Assembly: GCA_030531185.1 (NCBI GenBank)
Contig: JAUNOG010000001.1
Coordinates: 1 to 64,000 of the forward strand
Length of the DNA stretch: 64,000 nucleotides
Direction: 5' to 3'
DNA from: Ruminococcus sp.
Lineage (GTDB): Bacteria; Bacillota; Clostridia; Oscillospirales; Ruminococcaceae
Positions 25,675 to 36,688 of the stretch are shown piece after piece. Within the stretch, counting starts at the first letter, position 1. Every line of letters starts with the position of its first letter. A program made the position numbers and the translations under genes. The notes below the pieces were generated by a model, which was not told the origin of the DNA, made no database searches, and saw only the letters and a program-made list of their open reading frames with translations.

Positions 25675-26916
25675 ATGAACTCATTGACCGTAAAAATACT
25701 TGCGGCTTTGGTTTCTGTGCTGTTGATTACTACTATCTGTTCGCAGATCTATTATGTTGTTCACGATAAGCATGATACGGAGGAGGCTGTGCTGGCTTCC
25801 GTCAATGAGGATATAACCTTCAAGGGCGTTGTGATACGCAATGAAAAGGTCGTGACCTATAACGGCGGAGGAATTCTCGATTACGAGTACGCAGACGGCA
25901 GCAAGCTTTCCGTAAACAGTACTATCGCCGAGGTTTATTCGTCGGAAGAGGCTATCGCCGCAAAGGACAAGATAGCTCTTATCGACGAGAAGATCGCGGA
26001 GCTTGAAAGAGCGCAGAACCCCGGTACTACGAATTATATTGAGTCCGAGGCTCTGAGGTCGCGTATTGAAAGCAAGTACAACGAGCTTTTGAGCAGTATT
26101 TACGATAAGGATTATTCGGAGCTTGAAGACGTCAAGTCGGAGCTTACTCTGCTGATGAATATTTACAACATAGTCACCAATACAGAGACAAGCTACGACG
26201 GAAAGATAAGCGAGCTGAAAGCCGAGAAAAAGCAGCTGGAGGAAATCGCGGCTTCTCCCGACGACGTTATAAAGGCTGATGAGACGGGTTATTTTGTTTC
26301 CTATGCCGACGGGTATGAGAGTATGCTCTCTGCCGATAATACGGACAGCCTTACAGATAAGGACATAGAGGAAGTACTCAAAGGGGACGCCGAGCCGCCT
26401 GAAAACGCTATCGGCAAGATGTTCGACAGCTATTCCTGCAAGATCGCCGGAATTGTGGATTACGACTCCAGAATTTCGGAGGGCGGCAGTCTTTCGCTTA
26501 TGCTCAATACTTCAAAGAACGTTTATGATGTGACTGTTGAAAGCGTTAAGATATTCGGCGATGATGAGGATAAAATGCTGGTGGTGCTTGACTGCGACAG
26601 GCTGGATAAAAATCTTGTGGAGTCAAGAACGCTATCGGCAAAGCTTATTTTCGACGAGTATCAAGGTATCAGGGTGCCCAGGAGCGCCATAAGGTTCCAA
26701 GGGGATCAGAAGGGCGTTTATGTAATTCTGGGCAAGGATATTTCTTTTAAGAAGATAAACGTAATATACGAGGGCAGCGATTATGTGCTATCGGAAAACA
26801 CCTCCGATGAGGACTGCCTGCTCCTTTACGATCAAATTCTGCTAGAGGTGGTATCAAATAAAGATGTGTCAGACAGCAGCAAATCAAGCGGCGCAGAATC
26901 AGCCGCAGCAGGATAA
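25675..26916 (+). CDS. HlyD-like membrane-fusion-type protein
   Basis: A 413-residue protein anchored by one N-terminal membrane segment (about 7-28). It then has a lipoyl/barrel-type segment (ITFKGVVIRNEKVVTYNGGGILDY), a coiled coil (about 100-195), a second barrel half, and an Asp/Glu-rich body. This order is that of HlyD-type adaptor proteins. Genes like this are seen beside yggS-sepF in Ruminococcus-like genomes, which suggests a link with envelope or division functions rather than with a type I secretion system: there is no ABC transporter nearby. The 3' end overlaps yggS by 53 nt. Function is unknown. Confidence 0.72.
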   Translation: MNSLTVKILAALVSVLLITTICSQIYYVVHDKHDTEEAVLASVNEDITFKGVVIRNEKVVTYNGGGILDYEYADGSKLSVNSTIAEVYSSEEAIAAKDKIALIDEKIAELERAQNPGTTNYIESEALRSRIESKYNELLSSIYDKDYSELEDVKSELTLLMNIYNIVTNTETSYDGKISELKAEKKQLEEIAASPDDVIKADETGYFVSYADGYESMLSADNTDSLTDKDIEEVLKGDAEPPENAIGKMFDSYSCKIAGIVDYDSRISEGGSLSLMLNTSKNVYDVTVESVKIFGDDEDKMLVVLDCDRLDKNLVESRTLSAKLIFDEYQGIRVPRSAIRFQGDQKGVYVILGKDISFKKINVIYEGSDYVLSENTSDEDCLLLYDQILLEVVSNKDVSDSSKSSGAESAAAG

Positions 26917-27607
26917 TTTCAGCGACGTCCTTGAAAATCTCAGGGAAATATGCTATAATGTAGAGAACGCCAAGGCAAAATACAGAAAAAGCGGCGAAGA
27001 TATAAAAATTATGGCTGTAACAAAAACGGTGCCCGCCGAAAAGGTCAACTTTGCGGTTTCGCAGGGTATTACTCTGCTCGGCGAAAACAGGGTGCAGGAG
27101 TATCTTTCCAAAAAGGACTTGTACGACAAAACGGCGGAGGTCCAGTTTATCGGACGTCTGCAAACCAACAAGGTCAAGTACATCATTAACGACGTTACGC
27201 TCATTCAGTCGGTGGACAGTCTGAAGCTTGCCGGAGAGATCGACAGGCTTGCCGCCAAAAACAACAAGGTCATGAACGTTCTGGTGGAGATAAACATCGG
27301 GAACGAGGCGACCAAAAGCGGCGTTTCCGCAGACGGGCTGGAGGAGCTTGTATGGGAAATTTCTCAGCTTGAGAATGTGGCGGTAAAGGGTCTTATGGCT
27401 ATACCTCCCGTGGGCTCGGGCGAGGACGTTTTTGATAAGATGAACGGGATTTTTCTTCGTGTAAAGGAAAAGTCCATACCGAATGTGTCTATGGACATTC
27501 TCTCAATGGGTATGTCGGGAGACTATGAGCTTGCCATAAAGCACGGCTCAAACCTGGTGAGAATAGGCACAAGGCTGTTCGGTGTAAGAAATTATATGGA
27601 GGGTTAA
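26864..27607 (+). CDS. YggS-family pyridoxal-phosphate homeostasis protein
   Basis: A 247-residue PLP-binding protein of the YggS/YlmE/PLPBP family, which keeps free PLP and amino acid pools in balance and has no known catalytic activity. The PLP lysine is in IMAVTKTV; other signatures are GENRVQEY, FIGRLQTNK, LVEINIGNEATKSG, GLMAIPP and SMGMSGDYELAI with RIGTRLFG. The annotated start lies 53 nt inside the preceding gene and gives a 30-residue Gln/Asn-rich extension; AGAGGTGG stands 13 nt upstream. In many Firmicutes this gene precedes sepF, as here. Confidence 0.93.
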   Translation: MCQTAANQAAQNQPQQDNFSDVLENLREICYNVENAKAKYRKSGEDIKIMAVTKTVPAEKVNFAVSQGITLLGENRVQEYLSKKDLYDKTAEVQFIGRLQTNKVKYIINDVTLIQSVDSLKLAGEIDRLAAKNNKVMNVLVEINIGNEATKSGVSADGLEELVWEISQLENVAVKGLMAIPPVGSGEDVFDKMNGIFLRVKEKSIPNVSMDILSMGMSGDYELAIKHGSNLVRIGTRLFGVRNYMEG

Positions 27608-27610
27608 GAA

Positions 27611-28111
27611 ATGGGCATACTCAAAGGCTTTAAAAACCTGTTCGTAGGCGAGGACGACTTGGATCAGGTAGAGTTCAGAACGAATTATGAGTCTGATTAC
27701 GACAGCAATTCCCGGGCGCAGAACGATAATATCAGTTACAGCAGCAATTACAGCAGCGGAAGTTACAGCAATACTTCGGCTTATGAAAATGATTATCAGG
27801 AGAGTGAGCGTCAGATGAACGTAGAAAAGACAACAACATTGCAGATAGTCCTTGCAAGACCTGCCGATTTTTCAGAGGTCAAGGATATCGGCGACGATAT
27901 AAACGCTTTAAAAACCGTTATCCTCAATCTTGAAATGGTCAAGAGCGACGACGCAAAGAGAATTCTTGATTTTCTTTCGGGCGTTGCTTATGCAAACAAG
28001 GCTCAGATCAAGATGATGGCTCAGAAGACATTTGCCATTATGTCGAGAAACGTAGAGTTTGACGGCAAGGATCTTATGAGCGAGCTGGAGAACAACGGTT
28101 ACAGCTTCTAA
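27611..28111 (+). CDS. sepF: Cell-division protein SepF
   Basis: A 166-residue FtsZ-associated protein that anchors and aligns the Z ring. The N-terminal amphipathic membrane-binding helix is MGILKGFKNLF. A Ser/Asn/Tyr/Asp-rich linker (about 15-75) follows, with a run of near repeats (SYSSNYSSGSYSNTSAY). The C-terminal FtsZ-binding core (about 80-160) carries VLARPADFSEVKDIGDDI and RILDFLSGVAYA. It starts 3 nt after yggS and is followed 3 nt later by ylmH. Confidence 0.95.
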   Translation: MGILKGFKNLFVGEDDLDQVEFRTNYESDYDSNSRAQNDNISYSSNYSSGSYSNTSAYENDYQESERQMNVEKTTTLQIVLARPADFSEVKDIGDDINALKTVILNLEMVKSDDAKRILDFLSGVAYANKAQIKMMAQKTFAIMSRNVEFDGKDLMSELENNGYSF

Positions 28112-28114
28112 GCT

Positions 28115-28897
28115 ATGAACCGCAGGAATTTTTCGTTTCTGAATAATATTACCGACGAGGACAGGACTTTGCTCAGCCGTGTGCTTGACTGGGCTGAGAC
28201 TGCCGAAGAAAAGTACGTTACCCGCTGTTCGTTTTTTATGGACGAAAGGCAGTGCGGGCAGTGCGAGCAGGTACTGAGGTCGGTAAAATACGAAAATTAT
28301 ATGCTTTGGGGCGGTTATGAAAACGCCGAGAGAGAGATGCTGTGCGTTTATCCGCCTTACAGCGAGGATATTAAGGAGAATTTTCCTATTGTTCCCGTAA
28401 CGTTTGTTTATCGTAAAGAGGACAGACTGTCCCACAGGGATTTTCTGGGTTCGCTTATGGCTTTGCAGATAAAAAGGGAGTGCGTTGGCGATATACTTGT
28501 GGGAGAGGGAAGTACCGCAGTTTTTCTGAAAGACACTGTCGCTCAGGACGTTTTATCGTCCTTGCATAAAATCGGCAGGGTAGGCGTTAAGACGGAAACG
28601 GGATTTGATATAAACTCCGCGCCGAAAACGGAGTTCAGAGAGATATCGGGTACTGTGGCTTCGCTGAGAGCCGACAGCGTTATTTCTCTTGCGCTTAGAA
28701 TTTCACGGGAAAAGGCAAGTACGCTTATCAAAGGCGGAGCGGCGGAGATAAATCATCTGAAAACGGAAAGTCCCAAAAAGATAATGGAAACGGGCGATAA
28801 GTTTTCAGTGAGAGGCTATGGAAAATTTCTGCTTAGATCCATAGACGGTACGTCTAAAAAAGACAGGTTACACATAACTGTTTGTAAATATATTTAG
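28115..28897 (+). CDS. YlmH-type S4-domain RNA-binding protein
   Basis: A 260-residue protein of the YlmH family from the sepF-divIVA cluster. The N-terminal two thirds are the YlmH-specific domain (FVYRKEDRLSHRDFLGSLMAL-type region at about 100-120). The C-terminal S4 RNA-binding domain is at about 180-255 (RADSVISLALRISREKASTLIKGG). In Bacillus YlmH has been connected with ribosome rescue. It is tightly packed between sepF and divIVA. Confidence 0.88.
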   Translation: MNRRNFSFLNNITDEDRTLLSRVLDWAETAEEKYVTRCSFFMDERQCGQCEQVLRSVKYENYMLWGGYENAEREMLCVYPPYSEDIKENFPIVPVTFVYRKEDRLSHRDFLGSLMALQIKRECVGDILVGEGSTAVFLKDTVAQDVLSSLHKIGRVGVKTETGFDINSAPKTEFREISGTVASLRADSVISLALRISREKASTLIKGGAAEINHLKTESPKKIMETGDKFSVRGYGKFLLRSIDGTSKKDRLHITVCKYI

Positions 28898-28910
28898 GAG
28901 GGCTTTTATT

Positions 28911-29714
28911 ATGATGAAACCAAGCAGCATTAAGAGCAAGACGTTTGAGACAGCAAAAAACGGTTACAGTCAGTCCGAGGTTGACGCATTTCTTTCACAG
29001 GTAGCAAGCGATTACGCAGAGATAATGGCGGCTAATCAGGAGAGCGAAGATAAAATCATGAGACTTGTTGAGAAAATAAACGAGTACCGTGAGGACGAGG
29101 ACGCTCTCAAAACGGTTCTTCTTTCCGCACAGAAGGAGGCTAATAAGATAGTTGCCGACGCTAAGGCTAAGGCTAAGGATATGATCGAAAGCGCAAAGAG
29201 CGAGCAGATGAAGCTTGCTGAGCAGAGCGCTGCCGAGTGCGAGAAGATAGTAAGAGATCACAAGGAAAGATGCGCTCAGCTTATTAAGGAAAACACAGAG
29301 ATCACAGAGAAAAAACTCAGCGCGCTGAGAGCGGCTTACGACGAGGAAAAGGCGGCATATGACAATCTTAGAGCCGAGGTTACATATTTCAAGGCTAATC
29401 TTACGGGTCTTTACAACGAGCAGATCAAGCTGATAATGCAGCTCCCCGAGCTTTCAGATGAAGAGCTTGACGCTATCGAGGCGGGCTACGAGGAAGAAGA
29501 GGAATATTACGAAGAGGATGAGGCTGCTTACGAGGAGGCTCCCGAGGCTGAGGAAACCGAAGAGGTTTACGAAGAAGAAGCTGCCGAGCCTGAGACGGAG
29601 GAGCCTGCTGCCGCTGAACAGTCTGAAATGGACAAGGTACTTAACACAGGTTCGTTCGACCCTGTTATTCCAAAGACTTCTTTCAGCGATTTGAAATTCG
29701 GCAAGAATAACTGA
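28911..29714 (+). CDS. divIVA: DivIVA-family polarity/division protein
   Basis: A 267-residue coiled-coil protein that binds curved membrane at poles and septum. The N-terminal membrane-targeting domain is about 1-60 (TFETAKNGYSQSEVDAFL). Long heptad-rich coiled coil follows at about 55-190, then a very acidic Glu/Tyr/Ala-rich stretch (about 195-245) and a short C-terminal KTSFSDLKFGKNN. TAGGAGGG precedes the ATG. It closes the yggS-sepF-ylmH-divIVA run. Confidence 0.93.
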   Translation: MMKPSSIKSKTFETAKNGYSQSEVDAFLSQVASDYAEIMAANQESEDKIMRLVEKINEYREDEDALKTVLLSAQKEANKIVADAKAKAKDMIESAKSEQMKLAEQSAAECEKIVRDHKERCAQLIKENTEITEKKLSALRAAYDEEKAAYDNLRAEVTYFKANLTGLYNEQIKLIMQLPELSDEELDAIEAGYEEEEEYYEEDEAAYEEAPEAEETEEVYEEEAAEPETEEPAAAEQSEMDKVLNTGSFDPVIPKTSFSDLKFGKNN

Positions 29715-29725
29715 TTTATAGTTTG

Positions 29726-29749
29726 TAGGCTCTGTGACCGCAGAGCCTA
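29726..29749 (+). terminator. Hairpin between divIVA and lspA
   Basis: A 9-bp stem TAGGCTCTG / CAGAGCCTA with a 6-nt loop, but no T-run follows. It may be an mRNA-processing or 3'-end-stabilising structure rather than a full terminator. Confidence 0.4.
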
Positions 29750-29826
29750 TAATGGTGTACGGCGGTACGGTAGCCGCAGAATTCCGTTCCGTTTGATATT
29801 AACGCTCTGCGGAGAATAGGGGCACA

Positions 29827-30345
29827 ATGTTTGTTTTTTCGTTGGTTCTCATAGTTGTTTTGACGGCTGTCGATCAGATCATTAAGTTTGTTGTTAACGA
29901 CAGGATCGATCCGGGAAGTATAATAGAGGTAATAAAATTCGGGGACGTTAAGGTTTTCAGTTTGACCCATATCAGAAATTCAGGAGCGGCATGGAGCATT
30001 ATGGAGGGCAAGACATGGTTTCTCATAGCTCTGCCGATCGCGGTTTGTCTGATAGGTCTGGTTTATATGTATAAAATCAGAAAGGGTTCCAAGCTTGAAC
30101 TTGTTTCTCTTGCTATGCTTGTTGCAGGGGGCGTGGGAAATCTTATTGACAGAATAAGAATGAGCGAGGTAATCGACTACATTAAGTTCGAGCCTGTCAA
30201 TTTTCCCATTTTCAATTTTGCGGACATCTGCGTTGTTATCGGCGCGGTACTGTTCTGCGTTTCGATTTTCATTACCGATGTAGTTAAGGAGAAACATCAA
30301 AAGCAAGCGGTGTCCTCCGCTGAGAAGCAGGCTGAAAATGAATAG
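29827..30345 (+). CDS. lspA: Lipoprotein signal peptidase (signal peptidase II)
   Basis: An integral membrane aspartyl protease that removes signal peptides from prolipoproteins. The 172-residue protein has four membrane helices and both catalytic aspartates: Asp108 in GGVGNLIDR and Asp133 in FNFADI. THIRNSGAAWSI is the conserved periplasmic segment. The window contains three lipobox proteins that would be its substrates. It overlaps the next gene by 8 nt. Confidence 0.96.
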   Translation: MFVFSLVLIVVLTAVDQIIKFVVNDRIDPGSIIEVIKFGDVKVFSLTHIRNSGAAWSIMEGKTWFLIALPIAVCLIGLVYMYKIRKGSKLELVSLAMLVAGGVGNLIDRIRMSEVIDYIKFEPVNFPIFNFADICVVIGAVLFCVSIFITDVVKEKHQKQAVSSAEKQAENE

Positions 30346-31249
30346 CTTTGAGTTTAACGTTCCTGCTGAAAATGCGGGCGCGAGGATAGATAAATTTTTG
30401 TCGGAGCAGGAGCTTGGTATCACCCGTTCGGGCATACAGAAGCTTATTGACGACGGCGCTGTTACTGTCTGCGGAAAGCAAATCAGCAAGAATTACAAGC
30501 TGAAAACGGGCGATACGGTTTCGGTGGAAATTCCCGAGCCTGAGATATTGGACGTCGTTCCTCAGAATATTCCTGTGAATATAGTTTACGAGGACGACAG
30601 TTTGCTTGTAGTAAATAAGCCCAAGGGTATGGTCGTTCATCCTGCAGCGGGAAATCCCGACGGTACGCTGGTGAACGCTCTGCTGTATCACTGCAAGGGG
30701 CGGCTGTCCTCTATAAACGGAGTTATCAGACCCGGGATAGTCCATAGGATAGACAAGAATACCAGCGGACTTCTTATGGTTGCAAAAACAGATACGGCGC
30801 ATAATTTTCTTGCCGAGCAGATAAAGCGGCACAGCTTTACAAGGGAGTATCAGGCGATACTTACCGGCAGGCTCAAAGAAAAAAGCGGCAGTATCGACGC
30901 TCCCATAGGCAGGAGCAGGTACGACAGAAAAAAGATGTGCGTGACTGAGCTGAACTCAAAAAATGCGGTAACTCATTATGAGGTGCTTGAGGAATTCGGT
31001 CAATATTCATTGGTGAAGTTTCGGCTGGAAACGGGAAGAACTCATCAGATAAGGGTCCATTCTGCATATATAGGTCACCCCGTACTGGGAGACGACGTTT
31101 ACGGCAAGGCTTACAGAGGACTTGAGGGACAGTGCCTCCACGCCAAGAAAATCGGCTTTATTCACCCCGAGACAAAGGCGTATATGGAGTTTGACAGCGA
31201 GCTGCCCGAATACTTCACATCTGTGCTTAATAAGCTCAGGAAAGGATAA
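30338..31249 (+). CDS. RluA-family pseudouridine synthase
   Basis: A 303-residue RNA pseudouridine synthase. It has an N-terminal S4 domain (about 10-75: ARIDKFLSEQELGITRSGIQ) and the catalytic RluA domain with HRIDKNTSGLLMVAKT, whose Asp is the nucleophile (Ile replaces the usual Leu of HRLD). Other markers are NKPKGMVVHPA and GRTHQIRVH. In Bacillus the orthologue ylyB also follows lspA. The modified rRNA or tRNA position cannot be determined. Confidence 0.93.
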   Translation: MNSFEFNVPAENAGARIDKFLSEQELGITRSGIQKLIDDGAVTVCGKQISKNYKLKTGDTVSVEIPEPEILDVVPQNIPVNIVYEDDSLLVVNKPKGMVVHPAAGNPDGTLVNALLYHCKGRLSSINGVIRPGIVHRIDKNTSGLLMVAKTDTAHNFLAEQIKRHSFTREYQAILTGRLKEKSGSIDAPIGRSRYDRKKMCVTELNSKNAVTHYEVLEEFGQYSLVKFRLETGRTHQIRVHSAYIGHPVLGDDVYGKAYRGLEGQCLHAKKIGFIHPETKAYMEFDSELPEYFTSVLNKLRKG

Positions 31250-31254
31250 GCGAT

Positions 31255-32073
31255 ATGTTTGAAGATATAAGCAAGGTGCTGCTTATAACCGATATGGACG
31301 GAACATTTCTTCCCGCAAGCAAAATCCCGGGAGAGAAAAGCCTTAAATCTGTGGCTGATTTTCAATCCAAGGGAGGAAAATTTTCCATAGCTACGGGCAG
31401 AGCCATTCAGGCGGCGCAGCAGTACTTTGATAAAATTTCGGTAAACTGTCCGATAATAATGTGCAACGGCGGTATGGTTTACGATTTAAATAACCGCAGA
31501 CAGATTTACGATGTGTTTCTGCCTGAGTTTTCAAGGGATATCGTAAAGGATATTCTTGCGGCAAATCCCGACGTCGGCTGCGAGGTGCTTACGCTTGACG
31601 AGGTCTATGTTCCGCAGATGACGGCAATGGAGGCTCAGCACAATGTTATATGCAAGGTAGAGCCTGTTATCTGCGGAGTTGATGAAATTCCCGATAACTG
31701 GTACAAGGTGCTGTTTGCGATAGAGCCTGAGAAAATGGACAGACTGATGTCCTATGTTGAGAGCAAGGGCTGGACGGGCGTTGATTTTGTGCGTTCCAGC
31801 AAGGAGTATTATGAAATACTTCCTCAGAACATTACAAAGGGTTCTGCGCTTGAAAAAATGCGCAGTATCTGCGGTATGGAGGATCACACCATTGTGGCAA
31901 TGGGCGATTATAACAACGATTTGGAAATGATAAAAGCTGCGGACGTTGGAATATGTCCCTCGAATGCGGTTGACGAGGTCAAGGCGGCTTGCAATGTCGT
32001 TCTGGACGTCTCCTGCGAGGAGGACGCCGTTTCGGCGGCTATCGATTATATTTACAGTCGGTTAAGCAATTAA
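31255..32073 (+). CDS. HAD-family (Cof-type) phosphatase
   Basis: A 272-residue haloacid-dehalogenase-type hydrolase with the Cof-type (type IIB) cap. Motif I is DMDGTFLPAS (nucleophile Asp in the first DMD), motif II is ATGRA, motif III is a Lys (KGSALEKM) and motif IV is MGDYNNDLEMIKAA. These enzymes hydrolyse sugar phosphates and cofactors with low specificity; the substrate is unknown. It begins 5 nt after the rluA-type gene. Confidence 0.88.
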   Translation: MFEDISKVLLITDMDGTFLPASKIPGEKSLKSVADFQSKGGKFSIATGRAIQAAQQYFDKISVNCPIIMCNGGMVYDLNNRRQIYDVFLPEFSRDIVKDILAANPDVGCEVLTLDEVYVPQMTAMEAQHNVICKVEPVICGVDEIPDNWYKVLFAIEPEKMDRLMSYVESKGWTGVDFVRSSKEYYEILPQNITKGSALEKMRSICGMEDHTIVAMGDYNNDLEMIKAADVGICPSNAVDEVKAACNVVLDVSCEEDAVSAAIDYIYSRLSN

Positions 32074-32103
32074 TATAAAAAATACATTTTTGGAGGTTTT
32101 TGT

Positions 32104-32943
32104 ATGGACGCTACACTCAAAAAACAGCTTGAAATCACAGCCTGCAAGGTTCGTCTCGGTATTATCGAGGGTGTTTTCAATGCTAAATCGGGACACCCGG
32201 GCGGCTCGCTTTCCATAGCCGATCTGATGACCTATCTTTATTTTGCTAAGCTGAACGTTTATCCCGACAAGCCCGACGAGGCTCAGAGAGACAGATTTGT
32301 GCTGTCAAAGGGACACACAGCTCCCGCGCTGTACGCTACGCTTGCTGAGAAAGGCTTTTTCCCCAAGGAGGAATTGAAGAGCCTCCGTCATATCGGAGCG
32401 CTGCTTCAGGGTCACCCATGTATTCATATCCCGGGCGTTGATATGTCCTCGGGTTCGCTGGGACAGGGTATCTCGGTAGCCTGCGGTATGGCTCTTTCTG
32501 GTAAGGTTTCAAACGATACCTACAAGGTTTATACAGTACTCGGAGACGGCGAGATAGAGGAAGGACAGGTGTGGGAGGCTGCTATGTTTGCGGCTCACTA
32601 CAAGCTTGACAATCTTGTCGCTGTTGTGGACAACAACGGTCTCCAGATCGACGGTAAGATCGAGGACGTTATGTCGCCGTACCCCATTGTTGACAAGTTC
32701 AAGGCTTTCGGCTGGCACGTTATAGAGGCGGACGCTCATGATTTTGACTCTCTCGAAAAGGCTTTCGATGAGGCTGAGACCGTTGCGGGACAGCCTGTGG
32801 CTATCGTAATGAAGAGCGTAAAGGGCAAGGGCGTTTCCTTTATGGAGAACAACGTTTCATGGCACGGCGCTGCTCCTAACGCAGAGCAGTACGCACAGGC
32901 TGTTGAAGAACTCACAGCAAAGCTTAAGGAATTGGAGGGCTGA
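32104..32943 (+). CDS. Transketolase, N-terminal subunit
   Basis: The thiamine-diphosphate-binding half of a two-subunit transketolase, the non-oxidative pentose phosphate enzyme. The 279-residue chain has SGHPGGSLSIADLM, SKGHTAPALYATL and the ThDP/Mg motif GDGEIEEGQVWEAAMFA plus VVDNNGLQ. It must pair with the next gene product to be active. TGGAGG precedes the start, and the partner follows 4 nt after the stop. Confidence 0.95.
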   Translation: MDATLKKQLEITACKVRLGIIEGVFNAKSGHPGGSLSIADLMTYLYFAKLNVYPDKPDEAQRDRFVLSKGHTAPALYATLAEKGFFPKEELKSLRHIGALLQGHPCIHIPGVDMSSGSLGQGISVACGMALSGKVSNDTYKVYTVLGDGEIEEGQVWEAAMFAAHYKLDNLVAVVDNNGLQIDGKIEDVMSPYPIVDKFKAFGWHVIEADAHDFDSLEKAFDEAETVAGQPVAIVMKSVKGKGVSFMENNVSWHGAAPNAEQYAQAVEELTAKLKELEG

Positions 32944-32947
32944 GAAA

Positions 32948-33895
32948 ATGGCTGATGTTAAAAAGATTGCTACAAGAGAAAGCTACGGCAATGCGCTGGC
33001 GGAGCTGGGCGATAAATACGAAAATTTATATGTTCTTGACGCGGACCTTGCCGCTGCAACAAAGACGGGCATTTTCAAAAAGAAGTTCCCCGACAGATTT
33101 TTCGACTGCGGTATTGCGGAAGCCAATATGATGGGCGTTGCCGCCGGACTTGCCGCTACGGGCAAAATTCCTTTTGCCTCCACATTCGCTATGTTTGCGG
33201 CAGGCAGAGCGTTCGAGCAGGTAAGAAACTCGATCGGCTATCCTCATCTGAACGTTAAGATCGGAGCTACTCACGCGGGTATTTCTGTAGGCGAGGACGG
33301 CGCAACACATCAGTGCAACGAAGATATTGCGCTGATGAGAACTATCCCGGGAATGACGATCATCAATCCTGCGGACGACGTTGAGGCAAAGGCGGCAGTC
33401 GAGGCGGCTATTCTTCACGAGGGTCCTGTTTATATGAGATTTGGCAGACTTGCCGCTCCTGTTTTTAATGATCCCGAGACATACAAGTTCGAGCTTGGCA
33501 AGGGAATTCAGATAAAAGAGGGCAAGGACATTACGATAATTGCTACGGGTCTTATGGTTTCCGAGGCTATCGAGGCGGCTAAGGCTCTTGCAGGCGAGGG
33601 TATTGATGCGGGCGTGGTAAATATCCACACTATCAAGCCTATCGACGCTGAAATTATAATTAAGAACGCTAAGGAAACGGGCTTGGTTCTCACGGTTGAG
33701 GAGCACAGCATTATCGGCGGACTGGGCTCTGCCGTTGCCGACGTTCTTGCTGAGAACTATCCCTGCAAGCTGGTCAAGATCGGCGTTAACGACGAGTTCG
33801 GTCACTCTGGTCCTGCGGTTGATTTGCTTAAGGAATTCGGTCTGTGTGCCGACAACATTGCCGCCAAGGCAAGGGACGCTGTCAAGGCTAAGTAA
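32948..33895 (+). CDS. Transketolase, C-terminal subunit
   Basis: The pyrimidine-binding and C-terminal half of transketolase, 315 residues. The start ATG at 32948 (MADVKKIATRESYG) is chosen over an upstream in-frame codon that lies inside the previous gene. Visible are DADLAAATKT, FDCGIAEANMMGVAAGLAA, THAGISVGEDGATHQ and EEHSIIGGLGSAV. With the preceding gene it forms the split transketolase common in Clostridia. A terminator follows directly. Confidence 0.95.
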   Translation: MADVKKIATRESYGNALAELGDKYENLYVLDADLAAATKTGIFKKKFPDRFFDCGIAEANMMGVAAGLAATGKIPFASTFAMFAAGRAFEQVRNSIGYPHLNVKIGATHAGISVGEDGATHQCNEDIALMRTIPGMTIINPADDVEAKAAVEAAILHEGPVYMRFGRLAAPVFNDPETYKFELGKGIQIKEGKDITIIATGLMVSEAIEAAKALAGEGIDAGVVNIHTIKPIDAEIIIKNAKETGLVLTVEEHSIIGGLGSAVADVLAENYPCKLVKIGVNDEFGHSGPAVDLLKEFGLCADNIAAKARDAVKAK

Positions 33896-33907
33896 ATTAT
33901 ACGAAAA

Positions 33908-33943
33908 AATGTGCGGACGTTCTGCGGATCGTCCGCATTTTTC
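33908..33943 (+). terminator. Terminator of the transketolase operon
   Basis: TGCGGACG / CGTCCGCA (33912-33937) with flanking A and T runs (AAAAAA before, TTTTT after). Confidence 0.85.
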
Positions 33944-33986
33944 ACTTTATTCACCTTTTTTGTGTATTATACAAGGGGGTGATTTT

Positions 33987-34613
33987 TTGAGCGCGTACAG
34001 AGGTTCAGTGAAATGCAGGATTTCTTATATTATAGCAGCGCTGGCGGCAATACTGATTTTTATCGCCGCTGCTGTTTCGGTACAGCTGCGCAAGCATATA
34101 GGTGAGGTATGCGAATATAAGGGAAGTGAAATAGCCACTGATATAATAAATTCCGCTGCGGAGGGACAGCTCGTCTTGTCTGAGGACAGTGAGTTTTTCT
34201 CCGTAACGAGAGATGACAACGGAAATATTCTGTCGGCGGAGATAAATTCTCCGCAGGTCAACCGTATGAGAAACGAGCTTGTGACGGAGGTCAACAACAG
34301 GCTAAGTATGCTTGAGGACGAGGCGGTCTCCATACCCGTAGGTACATTGACAGGGATTACATATCTGTCGGGCAGGGGATTTGATGTGGATATGAGACTG
34401 CACAGTATAGGCAGCGTGAAAAGCGAAATAAAGAGCGCATTTGAAAGCGCGGGAATAAATCAGACAAAATTCAGTCTTTACATTATAATTACCGCCGATA
34501 TTAAGGCGGTTATGCCCTTTGAGACAAGGAAGATCACTGTTTCTCAGGAATTTTTGGTAAGCGAGGCTATCATAGTAGGAGAAGTCCCGCAGACATATCT
34601 TAAAGCAGAGTGA
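33987..34613 (+). CDS. yunB: YunB-type sporulation protein
   Basis: A 208-residue protein starting at TTG 33987, just after GGGGGTGAT; a much longer in-frame reading that runs back into the transketolase gene has no support. One N-terminal membrane segment (about 13-33), then an extracytoplasmic domain with EINSPQVNRMRNELVTEVN and VPVG-like IPVGTLTG, the family core, and the ending IVGEVPQTYL. In Bacillus YunB is a sporulation protein, so this supports an endospore-forming ancestry. It lies alone between two terminator/promoter regions. Confidence 0.85.
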   Translation: MSAYRGSVKCRISYIIAALAAILIFIAAAVSVQLRKHIGEVCEYKGSEIATDIINSAAEGQLVLSEDSEFFSVTRDDNGNILSAEINSPQVNRMRNELVTEVNNRLSMLEDEAVSIPVGTLTGITYLSGRGFDVDMRLHSIGSVKSEIKSAFESAGINQTKFSLYIIITADIKAVMPFETRKITVSQEFLVSEAIIVGEVPQTYLKAE

Positions 34614-34628
34614 AATTATGTTTTGCGC

Positions 34629-36669
<2,041 letters not shown>

Positions 36670-36688
36670 GACTTATGAGGTGACGGCA

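Noticed and set aside
27725..27790. Tandem repeats in sepF
   Set aside because: Imperfect Ser/Tyr/Asn codon repeats inside the disordered linker of SepF, a normal feature rather than a separate repeat element.
29458..29694. A basic 78-codon frame within the divIVA tail
   Set aside because: Out-of-frame reading of the acidic Glu-rich tail; no ribosome site.
33696..33986. 5' extension of the yunB frame into the transketolase gene
   Set aside because: The extension overlaps a conserved gene in another frame; GGGGGTGAT just before TTG 33987 defines the real start.
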